A stretch of 64,000 nt of DNA from JAWKXU01 sp964468045 (GTDB lineage Bacteria > Pseudomonadota > Alphaproteobacteria > Sphingomonadales > Sphingomonadaceae). The translations under genes and the position numbers were made by a program. The stretch is taken from the NCBI GenBank assembly GCA_964468045.1, contig CAYXTO010000013.1, positions 28,999 through 92,998 of the forward strand. Reading direction: 5' to 3'. Position 1 is the stretch's first letter. Every line of letters begins with the position of its first letter. Below the pieces are notes generated by a model that worked only from the letters and a program-made list of their open reading frames with translations, was not told the DNA's origin and did not search any database. Below, in pieces: positions 8,151 through 16,524 of the stretch.

Positions 8151-9577
8151 CAATTCTCTCCGATCCGGGGCCGCTGCAGAGGCGCGGCCTTCCAGAAGTA
8201 AGTGCGGAAACCGAGCAGCTTGTTCTGCGACTTGATCCGCAGGCGCATCCGCACCCGGTCGCCCACCGCGAAGCCTGCCTCGGGCCGGTCGACCATCTCC
8301 ATCAGCACGCGCGCCCCATTGTCGAACTGCACCAGGCCGAAATCGAACGGCGGATCGGGATTGAAGTTCAGGCGATCGGCCGTGACCGACACGATCCGCG
8401 CTTCCTCGTCGGCCAGCCGCACATCCTCTAGCGACTCCGGCCCGTCGGCGGCCGGATTGACCGGGATCGCGCTCTTGGGGAACTGCACATTGCCGTGGCT
8501 ATCGCGCCCGCCGATGAAGCCGATCATGTCGCGGCCCACCCGCTCCAGCACCGTGGCCTGGGCCTTCAGCTCGAATTCGGAGCGCATCCCCCAGTCGAGA
8601 TCGATCACCCCGGACAGGTTGAGGAAGCGGGTATAGTCCGCCAGCGCCTGTCCTTCCGCCAGCATCGCGGCGAGGTCCTTCGCGCCGGGCACTTCCTCCA
8701 CCACCTCGAACAGCATCACGTCGATGCCGCTGCCGAAACCCGCGAGCAGCACCACATCGCCCGGCTGCGCCACCGCGAAGGCCAGCCCCAGTCCGAACAG
8801 CGGATGCGCCGCGCCGAGATCACCGGCCTCATCCGACAATTGCTGGCAATGGTTGACCGCGCCGATGCCCAGCTTGCGCGCGGCGGCAGCCCAGCAGCCG
8901 GAGACCGGCTCGGCGCAGGCAACCTGGGCAATGGCTGCCGCTTCGATGCCCGCCTTTTCGCATGCGCTGCGGATGGCGGGGATGAACAGCTCCGCCACCG
9001 AAACGTCGCGGACGAAGCGTTCCTCATAGGCGTAGGGGGTCGGGTGATCGAGCGTGGTGTAGCGGTCCACCAGATCGTGGCTCAACGCGGCATGGCCGAT
9101 CAGCCGCGCCGCGCCGCTCTCACCCGTCAGCACCGCCGCCGCGCCATCGCCATAGGCAAGCTGGGCCGCGCTGCCCGCCTGGGTCCTGCGCTTCTCCGCC
9201 GCCGCGACAAGCTGCGGGCCGCCCGCCAGCAGCGAGTCGAGCAAGGCGCTGGTCCCGGCCCGGCGCATATTCGCGGCATCCAGGGTGCGCACCTTGCGCG
9301 GCAGGGCCAGCGCATCGAGCATGATGCCGGCCTGCGAACGGTCCGTGAAATAGGCGGAGGTCGAAGCGAAACGCAGCACCTCCACATCCGCCCCGGCAAG
9401 GTCCCGGGATGCCTCCACTGCCATGGTCAGCGGATCTTCATCCCAGCCCGCGACCGCGCGCGCGCCCTTGCGCGGCATCGGCAGGCCCGACCACGCCAGC
9501 TGCCTGGCGGCCGCCTTGCGATCCAGCCGCAACAAGGGCAGATAGCCGCCCATTCCGGAAATCCATGCCTTCTGCAT
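8150..9577 (-). CDS. HMG-CoA-synthase-like protein fused to DUF35 OB-fold; catalytic Cys and zinc ligands missing
   Basis: A 475-residue fusion. Residues 1-345 have the fold of the PksG/archaeal HMG-CoA-synthase branch (ISGMGGYLPLLRL, YGDGAAAVLTGE, LLAGFGSGIDVML). Residues 350-475 are a DUF35 OB-fold (GNVQFPKSAIPVNP, then FDFGLVQFDNGARVLMEM). Where HMG-CoA synthases have the nucleophilic Cys (a pattern like NACYGGT), this protein reads NMRRAGT (103-109), with Arg instead. The DUF35 zinc ribbon normally has four Cys; here residues 358-376 hold none. It is therefore likely a non-catalytic acyl-CoA-presenting partner for the adjacent intact thiolase. It is the first gene of the minus-strand operon and diverges from the SDR at 9715. 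Confidence 0.8.
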   Translation of the reverse strand: MQKAWISGMGGYLPLLRLDRKAAARQLAWSGLPMPRKGARAVAGWDEDPLTMAVEASRDLAGADVEVLRFASTSAYFTDRSQAGIMLDALALPRKVRTLDAANMRRAGTSALLDSLLAGGPQLVAAAEKRRTQAGSAAQLAYGDGAAAVLTGESGAARLIGHAALSHDLVDRYTTLDHPTPYAYEERFVRDVSVAELFIPAIRSACEKAGIEAAAIAQVACAEPVSGCWAAAARKLGIGAVNHCQQLSDEAGDLGAAHPLFGLGLAFAVAQPGDVVLLAGFGSGIDVMLFEVVEEVPGAKDLAAMLAEGQALADYTRFLNLSGVIDLDWGMRSEFELKAQATVLERVGRDMIGFIGGRDSHGNVQFPKSAIPVNPAADGPESLEDVRLADEEARIVSVTADRLNFNPDPPFDFGLVQFDNGARVLMEMVDRPEAGFAVGDRVRMRLRIKSQNKLLGFRTYFWKAAPLQRPRIGEN

Positions 9578-9714
9578 CGTCTCTCTTCGCCAAATCGCTT
9601 CAGCCGCCCGCGCCGGAAATCGACGAAGCGGCTTGACAGGTGCGGGTCATTTCGTAAACAAGTTGACTATCGGTTGGCAAGAGCTAATTGAGCCGATGCC
9701 ATCAGGAGAGGCCA

Positions 9715-10605
9715 ATGGAAATTTTTCGCGACGATGTGCTGTCCGGCAAGAATATTCTGGTGACCGGCGGCGGCGGCGGCCTTGGCAAGGAAATCGCGCA
9801 GGCGCTATCCGCAAAGCATGCCACGGTCCATATTTCCGGGCGCCGGCTCGGAATGCTGGAAGAAACCGCCGCGCGGATCTCGGCGCAGACCGGACACCCC
9901 GTTCACGCCCATGCCTGCGACGTGCGCGACGCCGATGCGATGGACGCGCTGATCGAGGAAATCTGGCAGGACAAGCCGCTGACCGGGCTGATCAACAACG
10001 CGGCGGCCAACTTCATCTCGCCGACCAAGGATCTCAGTGCGCGGGGCTTCCGCGCCATCACCTCCACGGTGATGGACGGCAGCTTCCACGCCACCCTGTC
10101 TTGCGGCAAGCGCTGGATTCGCGATGGCCTGCCCGGTTCGGTCGTCTCCAATCTCGTGACCTGGGTATGGACCGGATCCGCCTTCGTGGTGCCTTCGGCC
10201 ATGGCCAAGACCGCGCTGCACGCCATGACCATGTCGCTGGCGGCGGAGTGGGGCCCCTACGGCATCCGCCTGAACGCGACCGCTCCCGGCCCCTTCCCGA
10301 CGCCCGAAGCCTGGGAAAAGCTGAACCCGCTGCCCGATACGCAAAGCTCCGCGACCAATTGCGACACGATCCCGATGCGGCGCTACGGCAACATGCCGGA
10401 GCTGACCAACCTCATCACTTTCCTGATGTCGGACGGCTGCGATTTCCTGACCGGGCAGACGATTGCGGTGGACGGGGCGCAGCATCTCGCGGCCCCCAGC
10501 ACATTCGCCGACCTCACCAACCTCACCGATGAGCAGTGGCAGGCCGCCCGCGCGGCGATCGAAGCTTCCACCGCCAAATCCAAAGCCGCTCAGAACCAGG
10601 GCTAA
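9715..10605 (+). CDS. SDR of the 2,4-dienoyl-CoA reductase type
   Basis: A 296-residue SDR with ILVTGGGGGLGKEIAQ for NADP(H) and LINNAAANFISPTKDLS. Its active-site stretch reads VPSAMAKTALHAM: the usual YxxxK Tyr is absent while the Lys stays, as in 2,4-dienoyl-CoA reductases. It may remove or isomerise a double bond in a dienoyl-CoA formed from an unsaturated or ring-derived intermediate. ATG 9715 has AGGAGAGG just upstream, and the frame before it has no good ribosome site. It is the first gene of the plus-strand operon, six bases before the acyl-CoA dehydrogenase. The 137-base divergent region upstream must hold promoters for both directions. Confidence 0.8.
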   Translation: MEIFRDDVLSGKNILVTGGGGGLGKEIAQALSAKHATVHISGRRLGMLEETAARISAQTGHPVHAHACDVRDADAMDALIEEIWQDKPLTGLINNAAANFISPTKDLSARGFRAITSTVMDGSFHATLSCGKRWIRDGLPGSVVSNLVTWVWTGSAFVVPSAMAKTALHAMTMSLAAEWGPYGIRLNATAPGPFPTPEAWEKLNPLPDTQSSATNCDTIPMRRYGNMPELTNLITFLMSDGCDFLTGQTIAVDGAQHLAAPSTFADLTNLTDEQWQAARAAIEASTAKSKAAQNQG

Positions 10606-10611
10606 TCTTCC

Positions 10612-11775
10612 ATGATCGAACGCACGCTTTTCACCCCCGAGCACGAAATGTGGCGCGATACCGCCCGCAAATTCGTGGAGAAGGAAATCGTTCCCTTCCA
10701 CGACCAGTGGGAGAAGGACGGCATCGTCCCGCGCGACCTCTGGCTCAAGGCGGGCGAGGCGGGCCTGCTGTGCTGCACCGTGCCGGAAGAATATGGCGGG
10801 ATCGGCGCCGACTATCTCTATGATGTCGTGGTGTTCGAGGAATTGTGGCGGGCCGGCACCAGCGGACCGGGCTTCCTGATCCATACCGACCTCGTCGCGA
10901 CCTATATCAAGTCCTTCGGCACCGAGGAGCAGAAGCAGCAATGGCTGCCGAAGATGGTCACCGGCGAAGCCATCGGCTCGCTGGGCATGACCGAGCCCCA
11001 TGCCGGCTCCGACCTCAAGGCGATCAAGACCAAGGCAGTACGCGACGGCGACGATTACGTCATCAACGGGCAGAAGGTGTTCATTTCCAACGGCCAGATG
11101 TGCGACGTGCTGGTGCTCGCCACCAAGACCGACAGCGAGGCGGGCGCCAAGGGCGTGACCCTGTTCCTGGTCGACACCAGCCTGCCCGGCTTCAAGCGCG
11201 GCCAGAATCTCGACAAGCTGGGGATGAAAGCGCAGGATACGTCGGAACTGTTCTTCGAGGATCTGCGCGTTCCGGCCAGCGCCATGCTGGGCGGCGAGGG
11301 CGAAGGCTTCAAGCTGATGATGACCAAGCTGTCGCAGGAACGGCTGGCCCAGGCCATCCGCTCCGCCACGGTGACCGAGACGATGATCGAATGGACGGTG
11401 GATTACACCTCGGAACGCAAGGCCTTCGGACAGACCATCGCCGATTTCCAGAACACCCAGTTCGTGCTGGCCGACCTCAAGGCCCGCTCGGTGATGGCCC
11501 GGGTCTTCACCGACAAGTGCATCGAGCTGTTCATGCAGGACAAGCTGGACGCGGTGGATGCGGCGATGCTCAAGATGGTCACCTCGGAGCTGCACTGCGA
11601 AGCGGCGGACAAGTGCCTCCAGCTGTTCGGCGGCTGGGGCTATATGTGGGAATATCCGATCTGCCGCGCCTATGCGGATTCCCGCATCGTCAAGATCGCG
11701 GGCGGCTCGATCGAGATCATGAAGACCATCATCGCGCGTGAAATGTTCAAGGGCAGGATCGGCAGGAAACAATGA
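10612..11775 (+). CDS. Acyl-CoA dehydrogenase (possibly alicyclic acyl-CoA)
   Basis: A 387-residue enzyme with the N-terminal helix domain, LGMTEPHAGSDLKAIKT (FAD motif), DYVINGQKVFISNG, SQERLAQAIRS and the C-terminal GGWGYMWEYPICRAYADSR with the catalytic Glu in WEYP. Length and motifs are standard. The regulatory and ring-cleavage genes that follow resemble the cyclohexanecarboxylate cluster of Rhodopseudomonas palustris, where acyl-CoA dehydrogenase AliB acts before BadH/BadI. An AliB-like role is attractive but not demonstrated. Its TGA overlaps the MarR start (ATGA). Confidence 0.9.
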   Translation: MIERTLFTPEHEMWRDTARKFVEKEIVPFHDQWEKDGIVPRDLWLKAGEAGLLCCTVPEEYGGIGADYLYDVVVFEELWRAGTSGPGFLIHTDLVATYIKSFGTEEQKQQWLPKMVTGEAIGSLGMTEPHAGSDLKAIKTKAVRDGDDYVINGQKVFISNGQMCDVLVLATKTDSEAGAKGVTLFLVDTSLPGFKRGQNLDKLGMKAQDTSELFFEDLRVPASAMLGGEGEGFKLMMTKLSQERLAQAIRSATVTETMIEWTVDYTSERKAFGQTIADFQNTQFVLADLKARSVMARVFTDKCIELFMQDKLDAVDAAMLKMVTSELHCEAADKCLQLFGGWGYMWEYPICRAYADSRIVKIAGGSIEIMKTIIAREMFKGRIGRKQ

Positions 11776-12272
11776 GCGCCAAGCCATATCGTCCGATGCA
11801 AAAGGATCTCGACGCCTATCTGCGGTTCGGGTTCCTGATCCACGATGTCTCGCGGCTGCGCCGCATCGTGGTGGACCGGGCGCTCAAGCCGCTGGGCATC
11901 ACGCGCTCGCAATGGTGGGTGCTCGCCTTCCTGTCGCGCCGCGACGGGATGACGCAGACCGCGCTGGCCGCCGATCTCGACCTTACCAAGGTCGCCATCG
12001 GCGGGCTCATCGACCGCATGGAGTCGGCCGGCTTCGTCGAACGCCGGTCTGACGAACGCGATGCCCGCGCAAGGCGCGTGTTCCTGACCGGCGCGGGGCA
12101 GAACCTGGTCGCCACCATCCGCCGGGCGGTGGATGCGGTCGAATCCGATATCCTCGAAGTGGTCAGCGTCGAGGAGCTCGATGCCGCGGCGCAGGCCCTC
12201 GTCAAGGTGAAGGGACGCTTGCTCGAACTCTTGGGCGGCGAAACCGATTTCGCGCAGGACCTGGAGCCCTGA
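11772..12272 (+). CDS. MarR-family regulator (BadR-like position)
   Basis: A 166-residue winged-helix protein. The recognition region TQTALAADLDLTKVAIGGLIDRMESAGFVERR followed by DERDARARRVFLT is the MarR DNA-binding core at about residues 62-105. Ligands of this family are often aromatic or acyl-CoA compounds that release the repressor. In R. palustris the MarR protein BadR controls the badHI/ali genes, and here the gene sits directly before BadH- and BadI-like genes. It overlaps the acyl-CoA dehydrogenase by four bases, so it is autoregulated with the operon. Confidence 0.88.
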   Translation: MSAKPYRPMQKDLDAYLRFGFLIHDVSRLRRIVVDRALKPLGITRSQWWVLAFLSRRDGMTQTALAADLDLTKVAIGGLIDRMESAGFVERRSDERDARARRVFLTGAGQNLVATIRRAVDAVESDILEVVSVEELDAAAQALVKVKGRLLELLGGETDFAQDLEP

Positions 12273-12303
12273 TCGCACAACCCAATCGTCAATGGAGGAA
12301 TTT

Positions 12304-13062
12304 ATGAAGGGATTGGCCGGAAAGGTGGCGATCGTCACCGGTGGCGGACAAGGTATCGGCAGGGCGCTGGCGTTGCGCCTGGCCGAGGAAGGCTGCAAGG
12401 TCGCAATCTTCGATCTCAGCATCGAAGCCGGCGAGGAGACCGCGAAGCTGGCCGGTGACGCAACCGTGAAGACCTACAAGGTCGATGTGAGCGATTTCGA
12501 CGCGGTTCAGGCTGCGGTAGAGGCCGTCGAGAACGATCTCGGTCCCGTCTGGGCGCTCGTCAACAATGCCGGCTGGGACAAGGTCCAGCCCTTCCTCACC
12601 ACCACGCCCGATCTCTGGGAAAAGATCATCGCGATCAATCTCAAGGGCAATCTCAACACGCACTTCGCGGTCGCCAGCCGGATGGCCAGCCGTGGCGGCG
12701 GGCGCATCATCAATATCGCCTCGGATGCGGCGCGCGTCGGCACCAGCAATGAAGCCGTCTATTCGGCCTGCAAGGGCGGCCTGATCGCCTTCACCAAGTC
12801 GATTGCCCGCGAGCTGGCCCGCAAGGGCGTGCTCGCCAATTGCGTCTGCCCGGGGCCGACCAACACCCCGATGATGGAAGCGACGCTGGGCCAGGGTCCG
12901 GAGGCCGAGAAGTGGAAGGACGCGATGGTCCGCGGCGTTCCGGTCAAGCGCATCGGCGAACCGGAAGACTATGCCGGCATGGTCGCGCTGCTCGCGTCGG
13001 ACGATGGCGCCTACATCACCGGCCAGGCAATCTCGATTTCCGGCGGCCTGACGATGGTCTGA
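12304..13062 (+). CDS. badH: BadH-like 2-hydroxycyclohexanecarboxyl-CoA dehydrogenase (SDR)
   Basis: A 252-residue SDR with VTGGGQGIGRA, LVNNAGWDKVQPF, INIASDAARVGTSNEA, YSACK as the Tyr/Lys pair, and ends in ISGGLTMV. From memory, the stretches NNAGWD, IASDAARVG-S-EAVY-ACKGGL and the SGGLTM end are those of BadH from Rhodopseudomonas palustris, which oxidises 2-hydroxycyclohexane-1-carboxyl-CoA to the 2-keto form. ATG 12304 is preceded by GGAGGAATTT; an upstream in-frame ATG (12292) lies in the ribosome site and is rejected. The BadI-like gene two positions downstream supports the assignment. The exact ring substrate may differ. Confidence 0.8.
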   Translation: MKGLAGKVAIVTGGGQGIGRALALRLAEEGCKVAIFDLSIEAGEETAKLAGDATVKTYKVDVSDFDAVQAAVEAVENDLGPVWALVNNAGWDKVQPFLTTTPDLWEKIIAINLKGNLNTHFAVASRMASRGGGRIINIASDAARVGTSNEAVYSACKGGLIAFTKSIARELARKGVLANCVCPGPTNTPMMEATLGQGPEAEKWKDAMVRGVPVKRIGEPEDYAGMVALLASDDGAYITGQAISISGGLTMV

Positions 13063-13068
13063 CCGCAG

Positions 13069-13497
13069 ATGGGTTTCGTGCAATCTCCTCCCGGCGGCTT
13101 CGAATTGCTGACTCCCAATAACCCCTATTGGGAGCAATTCGGCCCGGTCTATGCGGACCGGCCCAGGAAGCTGCTGGGTTTCAGGATTGCGGAGCACCAC
13201 TGCAACCCGGTCAAATCGCTACACGGTGGGGCACTGGCCACTTTCGCCGACATGCAGCTCATGGCGCTGCCTGAGTATGACGGCAAGCTGGAAACACACG
13301 CCCCCACCATCTCACTATCGCTGGACTATATCGGTCCGGCTCATCTCGGCGAGTGGGTCGAGGCGGAAGTGGTGGTCGATCGGACCACCCGGAGGCTTCT
13401 GTTCATTCGCTCGATGATCACCGCCGAGGGCCGCACCATCGCCCGGTCGAATGCCCTCTACCGCAATCACGACAAGACAGGATACCCCCTGACATGA
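13069..13497 (+). CDS. PaaI-type hot-dog thioesterase
   Basis: A 142-residue single hot-dog protein. HHCNPVKSLHGGALATFADMQ is the PaaI/4HBT core, with HGG binding the thioester carbonyl. It probably hydrolyses dead-end acyl-CoA to free CoA during ring degradation. It is inserted between the BadH- and BadI-like genes, six bases after the first and overlapping the second by ATGA, so it is translated with them. A related but not identical PaaI gene lies at 55098. Confidence 0.85.
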   Translation: MGFVQSPPGGFELLTPNNPYWEQFGPVYADRPRKLLGFRIAEHHCNPVKSLHGGALATFADMQLMALPEYDGKLETHAPTISLSLDYIGPAHLGEWVEAEVVVDRTTRRLLFIRSMITAEGRTIARSNALYRNHDKTGYPLT

Positions 13498-14282
13498 CCC
13501 AAGCATTCGAAGACATCATCTACGAAATTCGCGGCCGTGCGGCCTGGATCATCATCAACCGGCCCAAGCTGTACAACGCCTTCCGCGCCCAAACGCTGGA
13601 AGAAATGATTTCCGCGTTCAAGCTGGCGGCAGACGACAAGGGCGTGTCCTGCGTCGTGCTCACCGGCGCGGGCGACAAGGCATTCTGCACCGGCGGCGAC
13701 CAGAGCGCCCATGAAGGCCAGTATGACGGGCGCGGCATCGTCGGCCTGCCGATCGACGAATTGCAGTCGATCATCCGCGACATCCCCAAGCCGGTCATCG
13801 CCCGCATCAATGGCTTCGCGATCGGCGGCGGCAATGTCTTCGCCACGCTGTGCGACCTCTCGATCATGGCCGACACCGCCAAGCTCGGCCAGGTCGGCCC
13901 GAAGGTCGGCTCGATCGACGCCGGCTGGGGCACCGCTCTGCTGGCCCGCCACGTGGGCGACAAGAAGGCCCGCGAGATCTGGTATCTCAACCTGCAGTAT
14001 ACCGCGCAGGAAGCGCTGGCGATGGGCCTGGTCAACAGGGTCGTCCCCGCCGCCGAGCTGGACGACGCGGTGAACGAATGGACCGACATCATCGGCCAGC
14101 GTTCGCCCACCGCCCTTGCTCTCGCCAAGCGCAGCTTCAACGCCGACAGCGACAATATCCGCGGTATCTCGATGCTCGCGCTGAACGCGGTGAAGCTGTT
14201 CTACGATACCGCTGAATCGAAGGAAGGGGTCAACGCCTTCAACGAAAAGCGCACTCCGGATTTCCACAAATATGTCAAGTAA
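13494..14282 (+). CDS. badI: BadI-like 2-ketocyclohexanecarboxyl-CoA hydrolase (ring-cleaving crotonase)
   Basis: A 262-residue crotonase of the MenB/BadI branch. FEDIIYEIRGRAAWIIINRP, GDKAFCTGGDQSAHEG, YDGRGIVGLPIDELQ, VGPKVGSIDAGWGTALLAR and the C-terminal FNEKRTPDFHKYVK closely follow BadI of R. palustris as I recall it. The Ser-x-Asp in GSIDAG is the family's catalytic signature. BadI hydrolyses the ring C-C bond of 2-ketocyclohexane-1-carboxyl-CoA to give pimelyl-CoA. ATG 13494 overlaps the thioesterase stop; longer upstream frames are shadows. BadH-like, BadI-like and MarR genes together strongly suggest alicyclic ring opening. Confidence 0.85.
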   Translation: MTQAFEDIIYEIRGRAAWIIINRPKLYNAFRAQTLEEMISAFKLAADDKGVSCVVLTGAGDKAFCTGGDQSAHEGQYDGRGIVGLPIDELQSIIRDIPKPVIARINGFAIGGGNVFATLCDLSIMADTAKLGQVGPKVGSIDAGWGTALLARHVGDKKAREIWYLNLQYTAQEALAMGLVNRVVPAAELDDAVNEWTDIIGQRSPTALALAKRSFNADSDNIRGISMLALNAVKLFYDTAESKEGVNAFNEKRTPDFHKYVK

Positions 14283-14297
14283 GCTACGGGCTGCCGC

Positions 14298-15542
14298 ATG
14301 ACGATCCAGCCGCGCCGCCTTGCATCCGGTGAACTCGCCGGGGCCCTGTCCCCCGGCGGGCACACCATCCTGTCCTCCTGCTCGGCGGAGAGCGATCTGC
14401 TCGCCGCCGAAGTGGAAGGTGCAGGCAGCGCGCTGGGCGATATGCGATTCTCGGGCATCTTCGTGCCCGCCGTGAACCGGCATGTGTGGCGGGCCGGCCC
14501 GGAAAGCAGCGTCACCACCTTCTTCCAGACACCCGACCTGCGCAAGGAAGGCGCGCGCAGCACCTTCCTGCCGCTGTGCTATCAGGACGTGAGCGGCTGG
14601 TACGGGCAGAACCCGCCCTCGGCGGCGCTGTTCATGTGCTCGCCCCCCGATGCGAATGGCCGCTGCAGCTTCGGCACCGAGGTCGCCTTCGTGGCGGACA
14701 ACTGGCGCAGGACCCGCACCCGCATCGCCCATATCAATCCGCTGATGCCGGCCACGCCGGGCGATGAAGGCATTCCGTTCTCCGAGCTCACCGCCTATTT
14801 CGAGGCGGAACAGCCGCTCCGCACCATGGCCGTGGGCGGAACCGATCCGATCACCCAGGCCATCGCGGTCAACGCCGCCCGGTTCGTGGAGGATGGAGCG
14901 ACCGTGCAGACCGGCCTCGGCAAGCTGCCCGACGCCGTGCTGGACCTGTTGGTCGATCGCCGGAACCTGAGGCTCAATACCGGGCTGATCTGCGACGCCG
15001 CGCTGCGCCTCGTCAATTCCGGGGCCATGGCGGATGGCCCCTCCGCCATCGTCGGCTGCGCCTTCGGCGCTGAAACTCTCTATGCCGGGCTGGACAACCC
15101 GCATTTCCAGTTCCGCCCGGTCTCCGTCACGCACGATGTCATTCGCCTTGCGGGCGTGCCGAAGCTGATAACCATCAACTCCGTGATGAGCGTGGATCTG
15201 TTCGGCCAGGGCTTTGCCGAGGCGTCCGCGCGCGGGTTCATGTCAGGCCCCGGCGGCGCCAGCGATTTCGCGCGCGCGGCGCGCTATAGCCCGGGCGGCC
15301 TGCGGATCATCATCCTGCCATCGGCGGCGGGCGATATCAGCCGTATCGTCGCTCCGGGCGAAGGGATCGGGCCCGCGTCGCTCAGCCGGATGGACATCGA
15401 CGTCGTGGTAACGGAACATGGCGCGGCGGACCTGCGCGGCAAGAGCCATCAGGACCGGGCAAAACTGCTGATCGGCATTGCCGATCCCGCCCATCGCGAG
15501 GCATTGGAGCGCGCCTGGGCGGAAGTAGCGGTAATCATCTGA
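14298..15542 (+). CDS. Acetyl-CoA hydrolase/CoA transferase family protein lacking the catalytic Glu
   Basis: A 414-residue protein of the 4-hydroxybutyrate CoA-transferase / acetyl-CoA hydrolase family: MCSPPDANGRCSFG, DGATVQTGLGKLPDAVL, FMSGPGGASDFARAARYS, VVVTEHGAADLRGKS. In 4-hydroxybutyrate CoA transferase the nucleophilic Glu sits in HSEMISD; here the same place reads NTGLICD (227-233), with Gly229. Without this Glu the covalent CoA-thioester route of the family should not operate. It may be a hydrolase by another mechanism, or a binding protein. It lies 15 bases after the BadI-like gene and 12 before the beta-keto acid cleavage enzyme. Confidence 0.82.
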   Translation: MTIQPRRLASGELAGALSPGGHTILSSCSAESDLLAAEVEGAGSALGDMRFSGIFVPAVNRHVWRAGPESSVTTFFQTPDLRKEGARSTFLPLCYQDVSGWYGQNPPSAALFMCSPPDANGRCSFGTEVAFVADNWRRTRTRIAHINPLMPATPGDEGIPFSELTAYFEAEQPLRTMAVGGTDPITQAIAVNAARFVEDGATVQTGLGKLPDAVLDLLVDRRNLRLNTGLICDAALRLVNSGAMADGPSAIVGCAFGAETLYAGLDNPHFQFRPVSVTHDVIRLAGVPKLITINSVMSVDLFGQGFAEASARGFMSGPGGASDFARAARYSPGGLRIIILPSAAGDISRIVAPGEGIGPASLSRMDIDVVVTEHGAADLRGKSHQDRAKLLIGIADPAHREALERAWAEVAVII

Positions 15543-15554
15543 AGGGAAGAGGAA

Positions 15555-16484
15555 ATGGCGAAGGACAAGGTTATCATCAGCTGCGCGATCACGGGGTCGA
15601 TCCACACCCCGTCGATGTCGCCGCATCTTCCGGTCACACCCGCCGAGATCGCGGAAAGCGCGCTCGGCGCGGCGGAAGCCGGCGCGGCCATCGTGCATCT
15701 CCATGCCCGTAACCCGGAGGATGGCCGCCCCGATCAGTCGCCCGAGGCGTTCGAGCCCTTCCTCAAGGTCATCAAGCAAAGCTCCAACGTGGTGGTGAAC
15801 CTCACCACCGGCGGATCGCCCTACATGCCGGTGGAAGAGCGGGTGAAGCCCGCCGAAGTGTGGAAGCCGGAGGTCGCCAGCCTCAACATGGGTTCGATGA
15901 ACTTCGGCCTGTTTCCGATGCTGAAGCGCTACAAGGATTTCAAGTATGACTGGGAAGAGCCGATGCTCCGCAATTCGGACGATCTGGTCTTCCGCAACAG
16001 CTACAAGGACATCCGCTACGCGCTCGAAACGCTGAACAAGTCCGGCGCCCGCTACGAGTTCGAATGCTACGACACCAGCCACCTCTATAATCTGCACTAT
16101 TTCTGGCAGGAAGGCCTCGTCCAAGCGCCATTGTTCATCCAGACCTGTTTCGGCCTGCTCGGCGGTATCGGCTCGCATCCTGACGATGTGATGCATATGA
16201 AGCGCACGGCCGACCGCCTGTTCGGCGACAATTACCGCTGGTCGGTGCTGGCTGCGGGCGTGGGCCAGATGCGCGTCGCGGCAATGGCCGCGTCAATGGG
16301 CGGCCATGTCCGGGTCGGCCTCGAGGATTCGCTCTGGATCGGGCGCGGCAAGCTGGCCGAAACCAACGCGGCGCAGGTCAGCAAGGTTCGCCAGATCATC
16401 GAAGGGCTCGGCCTTGAGATCGCCACGCCCGACGACGCGCGCGAAATCCTTTCGCTCAAGGGCGGCGATCAGGTCGGCTTCTGA
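15555..16484 (+). CDS. Beta-keto acid cleavage enzyme (DUF849 / BKACE)
   Basis: A 309-residue TIM barrel of the 3-keto-5-aminohexanoate cleavage enzyme family. The zinc ligands are seen in IVHLHARNPEDG (His48, His50) and VGLEDS (Glu257), and LTTGGSP is conserved. These enzymes condense a beta-keto acid with acetyl-CoA and split it to acetoacetate plus a new acyl-CoA; the side-chain specificity varies widely. Following a ring-opening enzyme, it may cut a beta-keto diacid or ring fragment without a ligase. AGGAAATG start at 15555. Confidence 0.9.
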   Translation: MAKDKVIISCAITGSIHTPSMSPHLPVTPAEIAESALGAAEAGAAIVHLHARNPEDGRPDQSPEAFEPFLKVIKQSSNVVVNLTTGGSPYMPVEERVKPAEVWKPEVASLNMGSMNFGLFPMLKRYKDFKYDWEEPMLRNSDDLVFRNSYKDIRYALETLNKSGARYEFECYDTSHLYNLHYFWQEGLVQAPLFIQTCFGLLGGIGSHPDDVMHMKRTADRLFGDNYRWSVLAAGVGQMRVAAMAASMGGHVRVGLEDSLWIGRGKLAETNAAQVSKVRQIIEGLGLEIATPDDAREILSLKGGDQVGF

Positions 16485-16524
16485 CCGCATCACCCAGCAT
16501 TCCAGACTTTCAGGGACCGATAGA

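Noticed and set aside
9805..11787. 660-codon minus-strand frame
   Set aside because: Antisense to the SDR and acyl-CoA dehydrogenase at 9715-11775; no recognisable motif and no ribosome site.
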